From contig JAKLKO010000003.1 of the NCBI GenBank assembly GCA_023150615.1, positions 62,001 to 126,000 of the forward strand: a stretch of DNA of 64,000 nt. The letters run 5' to 3'. The stretch's first letter is position 1. Every line of letters begins with the position of its first letter. A program made the position numbers and the translations under genes. This DNA comes from Phycisphaerae bacterium (GTDB lineage Bacteria > Planctomycetota > Phycisphaerae > UBA1845 > UTPLA1). This document shows, in pieces, positions 16,577 to 29,062 of this stretch. Below the pieces are notes generated by a model. It made no database searches. It had not been told where the DNA came from and saw only the letters and a program-made list of their open reading frames with translations.

Positions 16577-17185
16577 ATGCCGACCCCCGCGCAGCCTCGC
16601 CCCCTCATCCTCGCCTCCGCCAGTCCGCGCCGCGCCGAGCTGCTCCGTGAGGCCGGCTACGAATTCCGAGTCGTGACGCCGCCGCTGCACGAGCCGGACC
16701 CCGCGCACCCGCACGTCGACCCGCTCCTGCACGCCGAGGCCCTCGCCTACTTCAAGGCCCGCGCCGTCGCCACCGACCACCCCGGCGCCGTCGTCCTCGG
16801 CGCCGACACGATCGTCGTCGTCGAGCACGACGTGATCGGCAAGCCTGAAGACCGCGCCGACGCCGGACGAATCCTCCGCCGCCTCGCCGGAACCACGCAC
16901 CGCGTTATCACCGGCGTCGCGCTCGTGCACCTGGCCGAATCACGCCGCGTGCTGCGCCACGACGCAACCTCCGTCGTCATGCGTCCGCTCACCGACGCGG
17001 ACATCGAGACCTACCTCGATTCAGGCGAATGGCAGGGCAAGGCCGGCGCCTACGGCATCCAGGACCACGGCGACGCCTTCGTCGAGCGCATCGAAGGCAG
17101 CTACACCAACGTCGTCGGACTGCCCGTCGATATCGTCGGCCTCCTGCTCGAACGCTGGTCCCGCACGCCCCAGCCCGCCCCCTGA
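16577..17185 (+). CDS. maf: Maf-family nucleoside triphosphate pyrophosphatase
   Basis: A 202-residue house-cleaning enzyme that hydrolyses non-canonical or methylated nucleotides. It shows the P-loop-like [13 protein letters not shown] near residue 11, [16 protein letters not shown] near 73, [10 protein letters not shown], and [14 protein letters not shown] near 155, ending in [11 protein letters not shown]. These are the full set of Maf motifs. The subgroup (dTTP/UTP or m7GTP) cannot be separated with confidence. ATG 16577 is the natural start. It lies alone between divergent tgt and the DUF444 gene. Confidence 0.92.
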   Translation: MPTPAQPRPLILASASPRRAELLREAGYEFRVVTPPLHEPDPAHPHVDPLLHAEALAYFKARAVATDHPGAVVLGADTIVVVEHDVIGKPEDRADAGRILRRLAGTTHRVITGVALVHLAESRRVLRHDATSVVMRPLTDADIETYLDSGEWQGKAGAYGIQDHGDAFVERIEGSYTNVVGLPVDIVGLLLERWSRTPQPAP

Positions 17186-17314
17186 GTCCGGGCCGCCGAG
17201 ACCGTTCGCGCACCGATAATCCAGGCGGCCGGACCGTCCGAACGCCGATGTAGGAAGGGCAGCAGGACGTATCGGAACGGTTCGGTTCGTCCGACGACCG
17301 CCCATGTTCGAATG

Positions 17315-17320
17315 TATAAT
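17315..17320 (+). promoter_or_regulatory. Putative -10 element for the DUF444-SpoVR operon (TATAAT)
   Basis: A perfect TATAAT preceded directly by TG, about 75 bases before the TTG start at 17397. No clear -35 is visible, but the A/T-rich hexamer is isolated within GC-rich sequence. Confidence 0.5.
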
Positions 17321-17396
17321 ACGTTGAGCAACCTTCGACCCCGGATCGGTCCGAGCGAACCCGGTTGCGAACCCGCATGAGCCGGAGGCGGACTCG

Positions 17397-18491
17397 TTGA
17401 AGATCGAGAAGGACCACCAGCGCTTCCGCCAGATCGTCCGCGGCAAGATCCGCGATGACCTGCGCCGCTTCCTCACCCGCGGCGAGTTGATCGGCAAGGA
17501 AGGCAAGCACCTCATCAGCATCCCCGTGCGCGGCATCGAGTTGCCGCACTTCCGCTACGGCGACAACAACGACGGCGGCGTGGGTGCGGGTGATGGGAGC
17601 GTCGGCGATTCGCTCGACCCCAACGGCGACGGCACTGGTCCGGGAGGCACCGCCCCGGGCGCCCACATCCTCGAAGTCGAGGTCTCCCTCGACGAGCTGG
17701 CCGACATCCTCGCCGAGGAACTCCAGCTCCCGCGGATCCAGCCCAAGGGCATGCACCAGATCACCACCCGCCGCGACCGCTACAGCGGGCTGCGCCAGTC
17801 CGGACCCGAATCGCTGCGGCATTTCAAGCGGACCTTCCGCCAGGCCCTGCGACGGCAGCTCATGACCGGCAGCTACGATCCGGCCAATCCGCGGATCGTG
17901 CCCATCCGAAGCGACAAGCGCTACCGGAGCTGGAAGACCGTCCTCAAGCCGCAGTCGAACGCGGTGATTGTCTACATGATGGACGTGTCCGGCTCGATGG
18001 GCGACGAGCAGAAGGAGCTCGTGCGCCTCGAGGCCTTCTGGATCGACGCCTGGCTGCGGCGCAATTACGAGGGGATCGAGAACCGGTACATCGTCCACGA
18101 CGTCCGCGCGCAGGAGGTCGACCGCGACACCTTCTATCACCTCCGCGAGGACGGCGGCACGAAGATCTCCAGCGCCTTCAAGCTCGCCAAGCAGATCATG
18201 GACCAGCACTACCGCCCCGAGGAGTGGAACATCTACCTCTTCCACTTCTCCGACGGCGACAACTCCAGCGAGACCGACTCGCGCGAGTGCTGCCGCATCC
18301 TCCGCGAGCAGATCCTGCCGCACATCAACCTCTTCGGCTACTGCCAGGTCGCCAGCGCCTACGGCAGCGGCAACTTCATCAACGTCGTCCACGAGTACCT
18401 CGATGACGTCGACTGCGTCCTCACCAGCAAAGTCAACAGCAAGGACGACATCTACGACAGCCTCAAGACGTTCTTCGCCAAGGGCAAATAA
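17397..18491 (+). CDS. yeaH: DUF444 / YeaH-YhbH family protein with a VWA-like site
   Basis: A 364-residue protein of the family that accompanies PrkA serine kinase and SpoVR in stress and sporulation operons. Motifs: EKDHQRFRQIVRGKIRDDL at the start, HILEVEVSLDELADILAEEL, and the MIDAS-like MMDVSGSMG near residue 197. The start is TTG 17397, supported by GGAGG at 17384-17388. An ATG at 17377 opens a seven-codon frame whose TGA overlaps this TTG, so translational coupling is possible. SpoVR follows five bases after the stop. The expected prkA partner is not within the window. Confidence 0.88.
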   Translation: MKIEKDHQRFRQIVRGKIRDDLRRFLTRGELIGKEGKHLISIPVRGIELPHFRYGDNNDGGVGAGDGSVGDSLDPNGDGTGPGGTAPGAHILEVEVSLDELADILAEELQLPRIQPKGMHQITTRRDRYSGLRQSGPESLRHFKRTFRQALRRQLMTGSYDPANPRIVPIRSDKRYRSWKTVLKPQSNAVIVYMMDVSGSMGDEQKELVRLEAFWIDAWLRRNYEGIENRYIVHDVRAQEVDRDTFYHLREDGGTKISSAFKLAKQIMDQHYRPEEWNIYLFHFSDGDNSSETDSRECCRILREQILPHINLFGYCQVASAYGSGNFINVVHEYLDDVDCVLTSKVNSKDDIYDSLKTFFAKGK

Positions 18492-18496
18492 CGCCG

Positions 18497-20032
<1,536 letters not shown>

Positions 20033-20524
20033 GCAATCCCGTGCACGCGCAGCCTGCGTCCAAGCAGGATGCGAGAAAAGCGATTCCCGACTTGTCTGTC
20101 CGGTAGTCCGTGCCATACCGAAAGTGCGGGCACGAGGAGTCCGTCCCGCCTTCGGACGGATTGGAAGGGAGGGCGTGCGCATGGAGCGAGGGAATGTTCA
20201 GCTCATTTCAGCTTGTTCAGCATCTTTTTCTTGAAGCCGTCATGACCGACGAACTCAACCCCGCTTCACCGGCCACGTCCATCGACTCGCACGCCACTCG
20301 GCGCGAAGGACTCGACCCCTCGACCCGCGACCGCATCGAGCCGCGCTGCGCACCGCCGCCGTGCCGCGCGAGATTTCACCGAATACCGGACAATCTCACG
20401 TGCCCGAAACCCGACTCCGTTCCCCGCCCCATGCAGCCCCCGGATTTTCCCCTTGACACGTCGTGTATACTCCCCGGCGGCTTCGGGCCACGCCGAACGC
20501 CGGCCCGCATCTCGGAGAACGCCC
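20033..20524 (+). other. Intergenic region before pyrG with hairpin, hexamer repeats and possible promoter
   Basis: No gene is supported. The region holds a 7-bp hairpin at 20140-20160, three TTCAGC hexamers at 20197, 20207 and 20216 (spacing 10 and 9 bases), and a TATACT hexamer at 20466-20471 that could be the pyrG -10. An 11-base palindrome ACACGTCGTGT (20456-20466) abuts it and could be an operator. TTGACA at 20453 is only seven bases from the TATACT, so the two do not form one promoter. Confidence 0.4.
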
Positions 20525-22291
<1,767 letters not shown>

Positions 22292-22369
22292 TCGCATCAA
22301 AAACCCGCGCGGCCTCCCATCGGCCATCGTCGCCTTGACATCCAACGCGCTGCACCGTTTCCTGCACGC

Positions 22370-23290
22370 ATGAACGCGCCGTCCGCCGGCTGGCCCGACA
22401 TCGATTCCACCACGCGCATCGGCTGGATCGGCGCGGGCGTCATGGGCCGCTCGATGTGCGGACACGTCCTGGCGCGCGGACACCGCGTCACCGTCTTCAG
22501 CCGCACGCGCGACAAGGCCGCGCCGCTGCTCGACCGCGGCGCGCGATGGGCCGACCGTCCGGCCGATGTGGCGCGGACCTCGGATGTCGTCGTCTCGATG
22601 GTCGGATTCCCCGATGACGTCCGCGCGGTCTATCTCGGCGACGAAGGACTCCTCTCCGCAGCGCGGACCGGCATGATCCTGATCGACATGACCACCGCGC
22701 CGCCGTCGCTGGCGATCGAGATCGACGCGGCCGCCGCGCCGCGCGGCATCGGCACACTCGACGCGCCCGTCTCCGGCGGAGACGTCGGCGCCCGCAACGC
22801 CACGCTTTCGATCATGGTCGGCGGCGACCGCGCCGTCTTCGACGCCGCCCGGCCGCTCTTCGAATGCCTCGGGAAGACGATCGTCTACCAGGGTCCGGCC
22901 GGCGCGGGCCAGCACGCCAAGATGTGCAACCAGATCGTCATCGCCGGCACGATGATCGGCGTCTGCGAGAGCCTGCTCTACGCCGCGCGGGCCGGATTGG
23001 ACCTCGAGACGATGCTCGCCGCCATCCGCGGCGGCGCGGCCGGCTGCTGGACGCTCGACAACCTCGCTCCGCGAATCCTCAAGCGGAACTTCGACCCCGG
23101 CTTCTTCGTCGATCACTTCGTCAAGGACATGGGCATCGCCCTCGACGAGGCCGAGCGGATGAAGCTCTCGCTTCCCGGACTCGCGCTCGCGCGGGAGTTG
23201 TACCGCTCGGTTCAGGCCCTCGGCCACGGCCGCTGCGGCACGCACGCCCTGATCCTCGCCCTCGAACACATGGCCGCGCTTGCCGACTGA
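22370..23290 (+). CDS. NAD(P)-dependent beta-hydroxyacid dehydrogenase family protein
   Basis: A 306-residue oxidoreductase of the 3-hydroxyisobutyrate/tartronate-semialdehyde reductase family. The dinucleotide motif [12 protein letters not shown] is near residue 22, the substrate-binding signature [12 protein letters not shown] near 125, and the catalytic lysine in [12 protein letters not shown] near 180. The C-terminal helical domain runs to AALAD. The family reduces or oxidises short beta-hydroxyacids; the exact substrate is not evident, and glyoxylate or succinic-semialdehyde reductase activity is also possible. It lies 78 bases after pyrG in the same direction and before the stator genes, with no functional link to either. 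Confidence 0.88.
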   Translation: MNAPSAGWPDIDSTTRIGWIGAGVMGRSMCGHVLARGHRVTVFSRTRDKAAPLLDRGARWADRPADVARTSDVVVSMVGFPDDVRAVYLGDEGLLSAARTGMILIDMTTAPPSLAIEIDAAAAPRGIGTLDAPVSGGDVGARNATLSIMVGGDRAVFDAARPLFECLGKTIVYQGPAGAGQHAKMCNQIVIAGTMIGVCESLLYAARAGLDLETMLAAIRGGAAGCWTLDNLAPRILKRNFDPGFFVDHFVKDMGIALDEAERMKLSLPGLALARELYRSVQALGHGRCGTHALILALEHMAALAD

Positions 23291-23507
23291 AAGGAACCCG
23301 CCCCTCCCGGCCGATACGTCCGAGATCGCGCAACGTCCGCGAACGCGGGATCGCACCCGCCGCCGGACCATTCGCTCGCCGCACCGGAATCCCGTCGCGA
23401 CGCAGGTGAAGCCCCGCGCCCGTCGCGCCGATGATGGATTGGAATTACGTCAACCCGGGGGATCCGGCACGGTCGCGCCGCAGCGAACGTGCCCATGGGC
23501 GGGACCA

Positions 23508-24290
23508 ATGGACATCTCCAGTCTCATCGGCGTCGTCATCGGCCTGATCTGCCTCGGCCTCGTCGGCTATCACTCGTCGCACGGGCACTGGGCCATGTAC
23601 TACTCGCAGGAAGGCGTGCTGATGGTCTTCGGCGGAAGCCTCAGCGTGCTCTTCATGGCCATGCCGCTCGAAAAGGTGAAATGCGTCATCGGCTTCCTGC
23701 GCCGCTTCATGTTCAACAACAAGTCGAGCAACCCGGTCGAGACGATCAAGCTCCTCGGCAGGCTCGGCGAGAAGGCCCGCCGCGAAGGCATCCTCTCGCT
23801 CCAGCCGGACATCGAGAAGATCACCGATCCGTTCCTCAAGAACGGACTGACGATGGCGCTGGACGGCGTCGACCCCAACGACATCGAATCGACGCTGCGC
23901 ATGGAGATCATGGCCATGCAGGAGCGCCACAAGGCCGGAAAGAAGTTCTTCGACCTCGTGAAGCTCTACGGCCCCGGCTGGGGACTGGTCGGCACGCTCA
24001 TCGGGCAGATCGGCATGTTCGGTCAGCTCGGCGGCAGCGTCGAGGCGATGGGCAAGAGCCTCGCCGTCGCGGTCGTCGCGACCATGTACGGCACGATCGT
24101 CGCGAACGCCATCGCCGGACCGATCGGCGACAAGCTCGGCCTCCGCTCGTCGGAGGAGATCCTCAACCGCGAGATGATCGTGCAGGGCGTCCTGTCGATT
24201 CAGGCCGGCGACAACCCGCGCGTCACCCTCGAGAAGATGATGGCGTTCATCCCCAACAACTCGCGTGTCCAACTGAAGGCCGCCGCGTAA
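23508..24290 (+). CDS. motA: MotA-like stator protein (MotA/TolQ/ExbB class)
   Basis: A 260-residue inner-membrane protein forming the ion channel of a flagellar-type stator. There are four spans: two near the N-terminus (MDISSLIGVVIGLICLG and GVLMVFGGSLSVLFMAMPL), a long cytoplasmic loop with EGILSLQPDIEKI, then two more. The third span carries YGPGWGLVGTLIG and the fourth AVVATMYGTIVANAIAGPIGDKL, with the conserved prolines. ATG 23508 is used because the domain starts immediately. The motB-like gene starts 39 bases downstream. No other flagellar gene is in the window. Confidence 0.88.
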   Translation: MDISSLIGVVIGLICLGLVGYHSSHGHWAMYYSQEGVLMVFGGSLSVLFMAMPLEKVKCVIGFLRRFMFNNKSSNPVETIKLLGRLGEKARREGILSLQPDIEKITDPFLKNGLTMALDGVDPNDIESTLRMEIMAMQERHKAGKKFFDLVKLYGPGWGLVGTLIGQIGMFGQLGGSVEAMGKSLAVAVVATMYGTIVANAIAGPIGDKLGLRSSEEILNREMIVQGVLSIQAGDNPRVTLEKMMAFIPNNSRVQLKAAA

Positions 24291-24329
24291 GCAACCGACC
24301 GCGCGGCGCCCGGGAGCGCATCGCCCGAC

Positions 24330-25193
24330 ATGTCCGCCACCGAACACGATGAGAAGTCCAGGTCGCACGGCCACCGGCACGGTGGCCAGCACGCCGGCGG
24401 ACACGGACACGAGGAGGCGCACGAAGGCGCCCCCGAGTGGCTGATCTCCTTCGCCGACAACGTCACGCTGATGATGGGTTTCTTCGTCATCCTCCTGGCG
24501 ATGAACCTGAAGCCCGCCGCCGGCGGCAGCGGCAACGGTCAGGGCGGATCGGCCGGCAGCAACCCGCCGCCGCCCGAACTGCTCGACAGCGCCATCGCCA
24601 TCCGCGAGGCGTTCCACAACCCCGTCAACCTCAACTCGATGGACCCGAACGACCAGCCGCTCATCCGGCGACTGCTCGAACGCCGCGGCAAGGCCACGGT
24701 CGAATCCGACGGACCGCGCGGCGATGCGCACAAGGTTCAGTCGATCCGCCCGAGCGACTACCAGGGCCTGTGCGCGTCAATCTCCTTCGAGCGCGCATCG
24801 AGCACCGTCTTGCCGGACGGACATCGCGCGATCCGCGACACCGCCGCGCACGTCCGTGGACTGCGCTTCATCATCGAGATCCGCGGGCACGTCTCGGCCC
24901 TCGAGGCAGACAGCGACCCGCAGCGCGGCATGCCGCTCTGCTTCGAACGCGCCAAGGCCGTCGCCACCGCCCTGGCCGCCGAGGGCATCCCCTGGGCGCG
25001 AATGAGGCTCGTCGCCTCCGCCGACAACGACCGCGTCAACCCCGTCGCCTACAGCACCGTCGGCCAGAAGCGCAACGAGCGCGTCGAGATCATCGCGACC
25101 GAGTTCGTCCTGCCCGACTACCTCCAGTCCGAGCAGCCGGCCGCGCCGCCCAGCGCCGCGTCACAGCCCGTCGGCGGCAACCCGGGCGCTTGA
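24330..25193 (+). CDS. motB: MotB-like stator protein with His-rich N-terminus
   Basis: A 287-residue protein. The cytoplasmic N-terminus (residues about 8-32) is strikingly rich in His and Gly. PEWLISFADNVTLMMGFF follows, with the ion-carrying Asp of MotB at the start of the single membrane span. After a Gly/Asn linker comes an OmpA-type peptidoglycan-binding domain (ISFERASSTVLPDG, FIIEIRGHVSALE, FERAKAVATALAAEGI, RNERVEII). The C-terminal tail is Pro/Ala/Ser-rich. It is operonic with motA. Its last 33 bases overlap the 3' end of the opposing flavoprotein gene. Confidence 0.88.
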   Translation: MSATEHDEKSRSHGHRHGGQHAGGHGHEEAHEGAPEWLISFADNVTLMMGFFVILLAMNLKPAAGGSGNGQGGSAGSNPPPPELLDSAIAIREAFHNPVNLNSMDPNDQPLIRRLLERRGKATVESDGPRGDAHKVQSIRPSDYQGLCASISFERASSTVLPDGHRAIRDTAAHVRGLRFIIEIRGHVSALEADSDPQRGMPLCFERAKAVATALAAEGIPWARMRLVASADNDRVNPVAYSTVGQKRNERVEIIATEFVLPDYLQSEQPAAPPSAASQPVGGNPGA

Positions 25194-26393
25194 CCACGAC
25201 CACTGAAAATTGAATCCGCCGATCCGGCCATCGACGTCGAGGATCTCTCCGACCAGATGCAGGCCGGGGCAGATCCGGGACTGCATCGACGCCGAGTCGA
25301 TTTCGTCGAGCGGCACGCCGCCGGCCGTCACCTCCGCGTAGCCGAACCCGCGGCTGTCGCGGACCGCTACCTCGAACTCGAGCAAGGCGCGCAGCAGCCG
25401 GCGTCGGTCCTCGCGGCTAACGTGCGCGAGCGGGATCGCCGGCGCGACGCACGCAACCGACAGAAGCGCGTCCGCCACCCGCGCCGGCAGCCACTCGGCA
25501 GCGAGCGTTCGTACGTGCGCCTTCGGCCGCCTCGATGCGTGCGACATCCACGCGCGCTCGGCGGACTCGAAGGCATGTCCGGGAAGGAAATTCACCGCGA
25601 CGCGCATGGTGCGCTGCTCGAGCCGCGCCCGATGCCAGTGCCGCGAGAGGTCCATCACGACCGGCCCGCTCGCGCCGAAGTGCGTCCAGAGCATCGCGCC
25701 GCGCATGCGGACCATCTTGCCGCCCTCGATCCGCAGGATCCACTCGGCCTCGTGCGAGACGCCGGCCAGCGAGGCGTGAAAGTCCCCCTCCAACACGAGC
25801 GGCACGAGCGCCGGCGTCGGGGTCACGATCGAATGGCCGAGCGACCGCGCCAGCTCGTACCCGCCGCCGTCGCTGCCGGTCTTGGGCAGCGACAGGCCGC
25901 CGGTTGCAAGCACGACGCGCCGCGCGCCGAGGACCCCGCGGGCCGTCTCGATGAGAAAGCCGTCGCCGCGCCGCTCGATCCGCCGAACGCGGTGATCGGT
26001 GCGCAGCTCGACGCCGCGGCGGCGACACTCGCCCAGAAGCGCGTCGAGCACCGTGCTCGCGCGGTTCGAATCGGGGAACAGCTTGCCATGCTCCTCCTCG
26101 TGCAGCGACACCCCCAGCTCGCGGAAGAACACGATTGTCTCCGCGACCGTTAGGCGCGAGAGCACGCGCCGGATCGTGTTCCGGCTGCCGCCGAAATAAT
26201 CCGACGGCGTGACCGCCGCGTTCGTCACGTTGCAGCGGCCGCCGCCGCTCACGAGGATCTTCGCGCCGAGTCTCTTCGCGCCATCGAGCGCGACGACCGT
26301 CACATCCGGCGATCGCCGCGCGGCGAAGATCGACGTCGCCAATCCCGCCGCGCCGGCCCCGATAACGACCACGTCAAACCGCGTCGAGTCCAC
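25161..26393 (-). CDS. HI0933/YhiN-type NAD(P)/FAD-dependent oxidoreductase
   Basis: A 410-residue flavoprotein of unknown substrate. The FAD-binding VVIGAGAAGLATSIFAA lies at residue 10, followed by GGGRCNVTN near 50, LATGGLSLPKTGSDGGGY near 160, and the family's closing segment GRIGGFNFQWSWSSARVA. This combination defines the HI0933 (YhiN) group, sometimes annotated aminoacetone oxidase. The length is normal. The 3' end overlaps motB tail to tail by 33 bases, and the family end motif is intact, so the overlap is genuine. Confidence 0.9.
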   Translation of the reverse strand: MDSTRFDVVVIGAGAAGLATSIFAARRSPDVTVVALDGAKRLGAKILVSGGGRCNVTNAAVTPSDYFGGSRNTIRRVLSRLTVAETIVFFRELGVSLHEEEHGKLFPDSNRASTVLDALLGECRRRGVELRTDHRVRRIERRGDGFLIETARGVLGARRVVLATGGLSLPKTGSDGGGYELARSLGHSIVTPTPALVPLVLEGDFHASLAGVSHEAEWILRIEGGKMVRMRGAMLWTHFGASGPVVMDLSRHWHRARLEQRTMRVAVNFLPGHAFESAERAWMSHASRRPKAHVRTLAAEWLPARVADALLSVACVAPAIPLAHVSREDRRRLLRALLEFEVAVRDSRGFGYAEVTAGGVPLDEIDSASMQSRICPGLHLVGEILDVDGRIGGFNFQWSWSSARVAADGL

Positions 26394-26447
26394 CGCGGTC
26401 GCATCCTAACGGGCCGGTCCGCGACCGCCGATCGCGAGCCGCGCGCC

Positions 26448-26476
26448 TTTACCTATCTGGCGAATTACCGTATGAT
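26448..26476 (+). promoter_or_regulatory. Sigma70-like promoter of the secreted M1 aminopeptidase
   Basis: TTTACC (26448-26453) and TATGAT (26471-26476) are separated by 17 bases. Transcription would begin near 26483, about 105 bases before ATG 26588. The surrounding 30 bases are visibly more A/T-rich than the flanks. Confidence 0.6.
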
Positions 26477-26587
26477 ATGGCAACGGAAGGCCTTATAGCG
26501 CTTCCTGCCCCGACGGCGAGCCGACGGAGGGGTTTGGCGAACGCCGCAACTCGTTCCGCGCTGGATTCACCCGTTCTTGGAGTGCGC

Positions 26588-28960
26588 ATGTATTTCGGGA
26601 TTCGCTCGTCGCGTTATTTCGCTCTCGTCGTCTCATGCCTCGCGTTCATCGCATGGAATTCAACCACCCGGGCGGACGGCCCGGCAGGGCACGTGGACGA
26701 GCCGTTCGTTGGCTGCGGCAAGGCCCACGCGCTGGCACGGCATTTCGTCGCCGAGGAAGACGCCCTCGGCGCCCAGCTCACGCGCGAGGCGGCCGGGGAC
26801 ACGGACGTGCTGCAATACGACCTCGACATCGAGGTCTCGAACCTCAACACCGCGTCCAACACCTGCACGATCACCGGCCGTAGCGTGATGACGATCAAAA
26901 GCCTCTCGCCTTCGCTGACGCAGTTCACGTTCCGCCTGCGGAACCAGTACACGATCACCAGCGCCACCGTGACCGACGGCAACGGCACGCGGTCGGTGAC
27001 GATCTCGACGCCGAGCACGACGACCCGCGTCGCGTCGCTCGCCCCGGCGACCTACGGCGTCAACGACGTCTTCACGCTCACGATCGACTACACCGGTGCG
27101 TCGGTGTCGCGTGGCTTCGGATCGATCGACGTCGGCACGCAGGGAGGCACGCCCGTCGTCGCCACGCTGAGCGAGGCCTACTACGCCTACACCTGGTGGC
27201 CGTGCAAGGACGGCGACGTCGGCGAGCCGGGTGACAACGGCGACAAGGCGATCGTCAACTTCTGGCTGACCGCGCCGAACAACTACGTCGTGCCGTCGAA
27301 CGGATCGCTACAGGGCGTCGATACGTTGTCGGGCAGCCGCAAGCGCTATCGCTGGGCCTCCAACTATCCGATCGCGACGTACCTCGTCAGCTTTGCCGCG
27401 ACGAACTACAACACTTGGACGCAGACCTATGCGTATCCCGGCGGAAGCATGCCGGTCGAGTTCTACATCTATCCGGGTAACGACACGCCGTCGAACCGCA
27501 CGGCGTGGGGGCGGTGCGTTGATATGCTGGCCATCTTTCGGCCCTTCTATGGCGAGTACCCGTTCATCAACGAAAAGTACGGCATCTACAACTTCAACTT
27601 CGGCGGCGGCATGGAGCACCAGACCATGACCGGTCAGGGCACGTTCGCGGAATCGGTGACGGCCCACGAGCTCGCCCACCAGTGGTGGGGCGACATGGTG
27701 ACGTGCCGCACATGGCGCGACATCTGGCTCAACGAGGGGTTTGCGACGTTCAGCGAGTGCCTGTGGGAGGAGTACAAGTCGGGCAGCCAGAACCAGAGCG
27801 CGTATTTCGCGGCGATCAACAGCCGCAAGCCATCGACGTACAACGACTCGGTCTATTGCTACAACACGGCGGACATGAACCGCATCTTCAGCTCGAACTT
27901 CAGCTACCGGAAGGCCGCCTGGGTGCTGCACATGTTGCGACACGTCGTCGGCAATGTCACGTTCTTCAATATCCTGAACGACTACCGCAATCTCCACGAG
28001 TACTCCGCCGCCACGACCGACGACTTCATCGCCGTCGCCGAAACTACCTCGGGACGCGACCTTTCCACGTTCTTCGATCAGTGGGTCTACAACATGGGCG
28101 CGCCGACCTACCAGTACGCGTGGGCGACGACGAACGTGAGCGGCCAGGATTACCTGCTGGCGCGAATCACGCAAACGCACTCATCGACCAGCGGCAGCCC
28201 GCCGCAGATCCCCAACGTCTTCGTCATGCCGGTCGATCTTCGCGTCACCATCGGCGGCGTGCAATCCAACATCACCGTGCAGAACGATGCCCGCACCGAG
28301 TGGTTTGTCGTCCCCACGTCCGGACCGGTCACCGCGCTGCTCTTCGACCCCAGCCCATGGATCCTGAGGTCCGGCGCGACGCTCGTCTCCTATTCCCCCG
28401 GACCGCCGAAGATCATCCAGTCGTATCCGACGCCCGGCGCGAGCTTGCAGTCCGCCGCTCTCGGCACGCAGCTCTCCGTGACCTTCCACACGCCGATCGA
28501 CGCCGCCGCCGGCGCGTTCACGCTTGTCGGCGACTCAACCGGCGCCCACGCCGTCTCCATCGTTTCCGGCGCGAACGTCAACCCGGTCCTGCTCGACCTG
28601 GCCGAACCGCTGCCGCCCGACACGTACACACTGACGGCGGTGGCGTCGAACGTCACGGCCAACAACAGCGGCCAGACGCTCGATGGCGAGATGACCGATC
28701 CGACAAGCCCGGCGTCGTATCCCTCGGGCGACGGCGTGGCGGGCGGCGATGCGCAGATTCGCTTCACGCTCGTGCCCACGATCGGCGACATCGACGCCGA
28801 TGGTGACGTCGATGACGACGACCGGCTGCTGCTGATCGACATCCTGCTCGCCACGCAGTCGTTCGATCCGCAGATGCTCCAGCGCGCCGACATCGATGGC
28901 AGCGGCGGTCCGGACGGCCGGGACATCCAGGAGTTCGTCGAGGTCTATCCCGGCTTCTGA
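26588..28960 (+). CDS. Secreted M1 family metalloaminopeptidase with dockerin-like C-terminus
   Basis: A 790-residue exported peptidase. A signal peptide (YFALVVSCLAFIAWNSTTRA) precedes the M1 N-terminal beta domain. The substrate motif GAMEN is replaced by GGMEH within FGGGMEHQTM. The zinc site HELAHQWWGD with the distal ligand in NEGFATF is complete, and the helical domain follows. Near residue 640 an Ig-like segment begins (PPKIIQSYPTPG), then two Ca-binding dockerin-type loops (GDIDADGDVDDDDRLLLIDI and RADIDGSGGPDGRD). ATG 26588 is chosen for the signal peptide and a TTGGAG ribosome site; an in-frame ATG at 26477 would lie on the promoter. Confidence 0.9.
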   Translation: MYFGIRSSRYFALVVSCLAFIAWNSTTRADGPAGHVDEPFVGCGKAHALARHFVAEEDALGAQLTREAAGDTDVLQYDLDIEVSNLNTASNTCTITGRSVMTIKSLSPSLTQFTFRLRNQYTITSATVTDGNGTRSVTISTPSTTTRVASLAPATYGVNDVFTLTIDYTGASVSRGFGSIDVGTQGGTPVVATLSEAYYAYTWWPCKDGDVGEPGDNGDKAIVNFWLTAPNNYVVPSNGSLQGVDTLSGSRKRYRWASNYPIATYLVSFAATNYNTWTQTYAYPGGSMPVEFYIYPGNDTPSNRTAWGRCVDMLAIFRPFYGEYPFINEKYGIYNFNFGGGMEHQTMTGQGTFAESVTAHELAHQWWGDMVTCRTWRDIWLNEGFATFSECLWEEYKSGSQNQSAYFAAINSRKPSTYNDSVYCYNTADMNRIFSSNFSYRKAAWVLHMLRHVVGNVTFFNILNDYRNLHEYSAATTDDFIAVAETTSGRDLSTFFDQWVYNMGAPTYQYAWATTNVSGQDYLLARITQTHSSTSGSPPQIPNVFVMPVDLRVTIGGVQSNITVQNDARTEWFVVPTSGPVTALLFDPSPWILRSGATLVSYSPGPPKIIQSYPTPGASLQSAALGTQLSVTFHTPIDAAAGAFTLVGDSTGAHAVSIVSGANVNPVLLDLAEPLPPDTYTLTAVASNVTANNSGQTLDGEMTDPTSPASYPSGDGVAGGDAQIRFTLVPTIGDIDADGDVDDDDRLLLIDILLATQSFDPQMLQRADIDGSGGPDGRDIQEFVEVYPGF

Positions 28961-28986
28961 CCTGCGCCACTCATCGCGAGAAACAC

Positions 28987-29022
28987 GCACGGCATCGTGA
29001 TTCGATGATCGCGACGCCGTGC
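28987..29022. repeat. Inverted repeat between convergent genes
   Basis: GCACGGC (28987-28993) pairs with GCCGTGC (29016-29022) across a 22-base loop. It lies between two convergent stops and lacks a T-run on either side, so it is a weak candidate for a bidirectional terminator. Confidence 0.35.
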
Positions 29023-29062
29023 CGCTGCTTCGATTCCCGCGTTTGCATCGCGCGGTGGCCCA

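Noticed and set aside
20453-20471. TTGACA and TATACT read as one sigma70 promoter for pyrG
   Set aside because: Only seven bases separate them, far below the 16-18 needed; TATACT is kept alone.
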